From NCBI RefSeq assembly GCF_024029355.1, contig NZ_CP097117.1, positions 1,395,402-1,459,401 on the forward strand: 64,000 nt of DNA, written 5' to 3'. Both the position numbers and the translations under genes were made by a program. Every line of letters starts with the position of its first letter. Within the stretch, counting starts at the first letter, position 1. The stretch is from Fructilactobacillus cliffordii (lineage in GTDB: Bacteria > Bacillota > Bacilli > Lactobacillales > Lactobacillaceae). The notes under the pieces are model-generated. The model made no database searches. It saw only the letters and a program-made list of their open reading frames with translations, and was not told the DNA's origin. Positions 60,207 through 64,000 of the stretch are shown here, in pieces.

Positions 60207-63200
60207 ATGGCAGCAGCTGGTTCAAGTTATATTCTGTCAACGCAAGTAGCGCTTAATACCGAAGGAGCAGAACATAACTTAAATTCCTTAAATAGCATGA
60301 TCAAGAGCTCAGTTAGTGCAATGAAAGCAGCAACCGCTCAAGCTAACAGTTATGGTGATGGATTAGGAGCCCAGCGCAGTAAAGTTGAAGGGCTTGAAAC
60401 GGTCATGGGCAATTTGCAGACTAAAATTGATACGTTAAAAGCCAAACAAGAAGGGTTAGACACTCAAACTGCTAAGGGATCGAAACAATTTAACGATCTG
60501 CAAAAACAAATCAGTAATGCTGAAAAACAAATGGCTAACTATTCCGCACAGCAGGACCGTGCGAAACAGTCACTACAATACTACGAATCTGGATTAGCGG
60601 ATGTTGTTAAGGGTTACCAAAATACAATCAGAGAATCTGAAGCTTACGCTAACCGTCTTAAAGCTGAAGGTCGGGACCTTGATGCTAGTAAAGCTAAAGT
60701 TAAAGGCTACGATGATGCGCTTGGAAACATGACCAAGGCTTTGAAACTGCAAGAAGAAGAGCTTGAACGAAACAAGAGCAAGTTATCAGAAAGCAAGTTA
60801 TCTTATGAAGCTGCAAAGCTAGAATTAGATAAGATGAAGCAATCCGGAAAGGAAAACACGCAAGCTTACCGTGATCAAGAAGCTGCGGTAGACCGATTAC
60901 GGGGAACCTTAAACTTAGCTAGTGAAGCGTACAGCAATCAGAAAGTTAGAGTAGACAAGACTGGCCAATCAATTGCTGAAACTCGTGCTAAGCAAGCGGA
61001 ACTTAACGAAAGCATCAAAAAAGTTGACGGAACCCCGTGGGAAAAACTCCGGATGAAAATGCAGGAAACTAATAAAACCGGAGAGAAAACTCACTCGATG
61101 TTCACCTCCATTTTCAGCGCTAACCTTGCTACTAGTGCCGTTATTGCAGGATGGTAATCAATTACAATGCATATTGGTGGGGCCCTTAAAGCCGGAATGG
61201 AATTCGACGAAGAACAGCAAAAAATGGTAGCCACCTGGACAACATTGACTGGCCATCACAAAGATGCCCTGGTAATGGTTGATGACATTAACAAGCTATC
61301 AGTAGCTACCGGCCAATCAGCTGAACAAACCGATGAATTAGAACAAAAATTCTATCACTTGCATTCAAGCAAGGACGAAGCCCATGAAATGACCAAGGCC
61401 ATGCTTAACATGGCTGATGCTGTTGGATTGAATGGTCAACAAATTGACGCCGTTTCGCAAGATATGACGAATGCCCTATCACGTGGGAAAGCTAGCGCTG
61501 GGGAAATTAACCAGATTACTCAATACTTCCCAATGTATCGTGAAGAATTGGCTAAGAGCAAGAACGTCACCGTGCAGCAACTAAACGACATGGTCAAAGC
61601 TGGAAAAGTGTCAGCGGATGACATGGAAAAGGTTTTTGAACACTTAGGTAACGTTAAGTACGGTAAAGCCGCTGACAACATGCTCGAAACTATGAAGGGT
61701 GCTGAACGGGTCATTCATGCACGAGTACCTGCCTTAATTGGTGATATCGAAAAGCCAATTATGAATGCCAAAAGTCCAGTAACACTAGCTGTTTCCAAAT
61801 GGCTTTCTGATAAAGAAACAGACAAAGCTTTTTCTGACTTGGGTAAGTCTGTTAGCAAGTCTATTTCCACTGTTATGAATGCATTTGGAAAAGACATCAC
61901 TCCGGGTTCATTGAGTAAGAACTTGAATGGTGAAATTGAAAGTATGGCTAAATCAGTGGGTAAGTTTGGTGACTTTGTTTCTTCCCACAAAAAAGATATC
62001 CAGCAATTTTTTGAAACGCTTAAATCTGCTGGCGCGGGTGGTTTTAAAGTTCTTGCTACTGAAGCAAAAGTTACCGGAGAAATTCTACTACCATTGCTAG
62101 AATTTATTGACAAACACCAAAAAGTGATGGTGCCATTAATTGGATCTTTACTTGCCTTTCGCGGGGCGCTAAGTTTAACCAACAAAATGATGGTTCCTTT
62201 TGCATTAGGAATTAATGGAATGAGCAATGCAGCTGGAAAAGCTAAAAAGGCCTGGCACTGGGTAATGGGAGGCGAAGAATTAGCTAATGGTGCTAAGTCG
62301 CTCAATGTATTAAAGCGTACTGAAAATGGATTTAAGTCTTTTGGCGAAGTTTCTGCCAATGCAATTAAAAAAGTGGGGACTGCTTTTCTGAACATTGGGA
62401 AAGCCATGCTAGCCAATCCATTAGGAATTGCAATTGCTGCCATTGCTGCAGTTGGTGTGGCATTTGTTGAGGCTTACAAGCACATCAAGCCTTTTCGTGA
62501 TTTTGTTAATGGAATGGCTTCTTGGGTTAAGAAGGCTTTTGATGCAACGTTAAAAATTATAGTTGATTTCTTCAAAAGATTAATGGATACCAAAGAAGCC
62601 AAAGAAATGATGAAAAAATTTGATGTAATGATTAAGTCATTTCAAAAAATTTGGCGAGACACAGTTAAGGTTGTTTCTGATGTTTTTAAGAAAATAGTCC
62701 AAACTATTAAACCAGCACTTGATGTAATAGGAAAGATGTTCAAAAGTTCCAAGGGACAACTTAGCCCATTCATGGAAGTTATGAATGATATTGCCCAAAT
62801 TATGAAGGAAGTTGCACGAGAAATCGGTAAATTAATCGGAAGTGCAATAAAGCCACTCATTAAAATTTTATCAATGGTTCTTGTAACTCAATTTAAAATT
62901 GCATTTAAAGTAATTGGTGACTTGTTTCATATGATTGGCGTTGTCGCAATACGAGCATTCAAAATAATTGGTGATGCATTCAAAATTTGGGCTGACGTCT
63001 TTACTGGTAATTGGAAAGCCCTTGGTAAAGATTTAGTCAAATACATTCAAGATATTTGGAAGATGATAACAGCAATCTTTTCAAATGCATTTAGAATCAT
63101 CAACGATTTAACTGGAGGATGGCTCGGCAATATTGTTGGGTGGATTTCCAATGCTTTCAAAGGTATCGTCAGCTTTATCAAATGGTCTTGGGATTCAATT

Positions 63201-64000
63201 AAGAACATTTGGAAATCATCTACTGATTGGATTAGTGGTATTTGGAACGGATTCCTTGGCTTTATTAAATGGCTTTGGGACCACAGTTTTGGAGCCTTAA
63301 TTAATTCAGCAATTAATGGATGGAATACAGTTAAAAGCATTTGGAAGTCTGCGACTGATTGGATTGGTAATATATGGCATAGCTTTACGGATGATTTAAG
63401 ATGGGTTTGGGATCATACTTTTGGTGCAATTATCGATAAAGTTAAAAATTCGGTTGAATCCATTCATCATGCAATGGTAGACATTGCCCGTGGAGTCATT
63501 AAACCAATTAATTCTATGCTTTCCGGTTTGAAAGAAGGGATTAACTGGGTTCTTGATAAAGTTGGAGCAGGTAAAATTTCTGCCAAATGGGAAATTGCCA
63601 TGCCTGGTTACGCTAAAGGAACTAAAGACACACATCCTGGAGGACTAGCTAAGGTTAATGATTCCCCTGATTCTGAATTTAGAGAGATGTTCCAAACACC
63701 CGATGGGGAAATTGGGCTTTTTCCAAACAAACGTAATTTGATTGTTAATTTACCCGCTGGTACGTCTGTTCTTGATGGCAAACGATCTTCAGTGTTAGCC
63801 AAAGCTATGGGAATCCCAGGTTATGCTAATGGGATTGGAAAATTTGTTGGAAACATCACTAAATCAATTTCCGGAGTCTTCAAAGGAATTTGGGATAAGG
63901 GCGCTGATTTGGTTGATATGGCTGATAAAATTCTGAAAAATCCAGCTGAGTTTTTAGAAACTGTTTTTCAAAAGTTCTTAGGAGGTACCAGTTCAACAAT
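60207..64000 (+). pseudogene. Tape measure protein gene with an in-frame TAA, 3' end outside the window
   Basis: From ATG 60207 (AAAGGAGG upstream) the frame is open except for TAA at 61155-61157, and continues open to the window edge, over 1260 codons. Residues 1-315 are coiled coil (LQKQISNAEKQMANYSAQQD); after the stop come VATWTTLTGHHKDALVMVDD, a typical tape measure N-domain, hydrophobic helices (ANPLGIAIAAIAAVGVAFVE) and repeats of the type IWKSATDWIGNIW. The context AGW-stop-SITMHIGGAL needs one residue, likely Gln (CAA). The stop would abolish a full-length tape measure and so tails, unless it is read through. Confidence 0.88.

Larger units (their letters stand above)
34125..64000. 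mobile_element. Temperate siphovirus prophage, right end outside the window
   Basis: Starts at the 3' end of tRNA-Ser with a tyrosine integrase and runs through lysogeny, early, replication, late-regulator, packaging, head and tail modules to the tape measure gene at the right edge. The order HNH-TerS-TerL-portal-ClpP-like protease-HK97 capsid-connectors-tail tube-chaperones-tape measure is that of cos-type siphoviruses of lactobacilli. attR, the baseplate and the lysis genes must lie beyond 64000. Lesions at 45496-45845, 46056-46812 and 61155 suggest it may be defective. Confidence 0.95.

Noticed and set aside
61715..62443. A 242-codon open frame on the minus strand
   Set aside because: It is the shadow of the tape measure reading frame, which is open on the plus strand with clear protein features; no RBS or domain supports it.

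Overview
The window is a chromosome segment of a low-to-middle GC Gram-positive bacterium, almost certainly a member of the Lactobacillaceae. The gene content and order (rnjA-rpoY, def, typA, ftsW-ylbG-rsmD-coaD, the comE locus, holA, rpsT/rpsO, a second RNase J, tuf, tig-clpX-engB, uvrC-obgE-rnz, recJ-apt) and the strong AAGGAGG-type ribosome binding sites fit that family. I cannot name the genus from sequence alone.

Positions 1-34139 are host housekeeping DNA: RNA decay (RNase J1, a second RNase J lacking its metal ligands, RNase Z), translation (def, typA, rpsT, rpsO, tuf, rsmD), protein folding and degradation (tig, clpX, a PDZ-Lon protease), DNA repair and replication (uvrC, recJ, holA), CoA synthesis (coaD), division (ftsW, engB, obgE) and competence (comEA, comEB and a comEC broken by an in-frame stop). 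Intrinsic terminators, several of them bidirectional, separate the units. One small accessory pair, a TetR regulator and a divergent alpha/beta hydrolase, sits at 24191-25808.

At 34050 a tRNA-Ser (CGA) is followed directly by a tyrosine integrase, and everything from there to the right edge is a temperate siphovirus prophage whose right end lies outside the window. Its layout is: integrase under a LexA-box-like site; a leftward lysogeny block (DUF4145-like protein, SHOCT protein, CI-like repressor); a CI/Cro switch with promoters in both directions; rightward early genes including a DUF2829/Tad2-like putative anti-Thoeris protein, interrupted by three leftward small genes that share one unusual promoter/RBS element; a replication initiator with four 23-bp iterons inside its gene; many small proteins of unknown role; an ArpU-type late regulator; a 375-base non-coding region with a candidate structured RNA; a Dam-type methyltransferase; HNH, terminase, portal, ClpP-like protease, HK97-type capsid, connectors, a tail tube protein with mucin-binding-like domains, frameshifted tail chaperones and a tape measure gene.

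The prophage carries several lesions: a frameshifted early gene, a DUF1064 nuclease-like gene split by an antisense XRE regulator, and an in-frame stop in the tape measure gene. It may therefore be defective. The most unusual observations are the terminator-ended structured RNA at about 48276-48468, the insertion of a nearly bare regulator ORF into the DUF1064 gene, the MucBP-like tail domains that continue in the +1 frame, the hairpins placed just before the capsid and tail tube genes, and the shared leader of the three antisense small genes.
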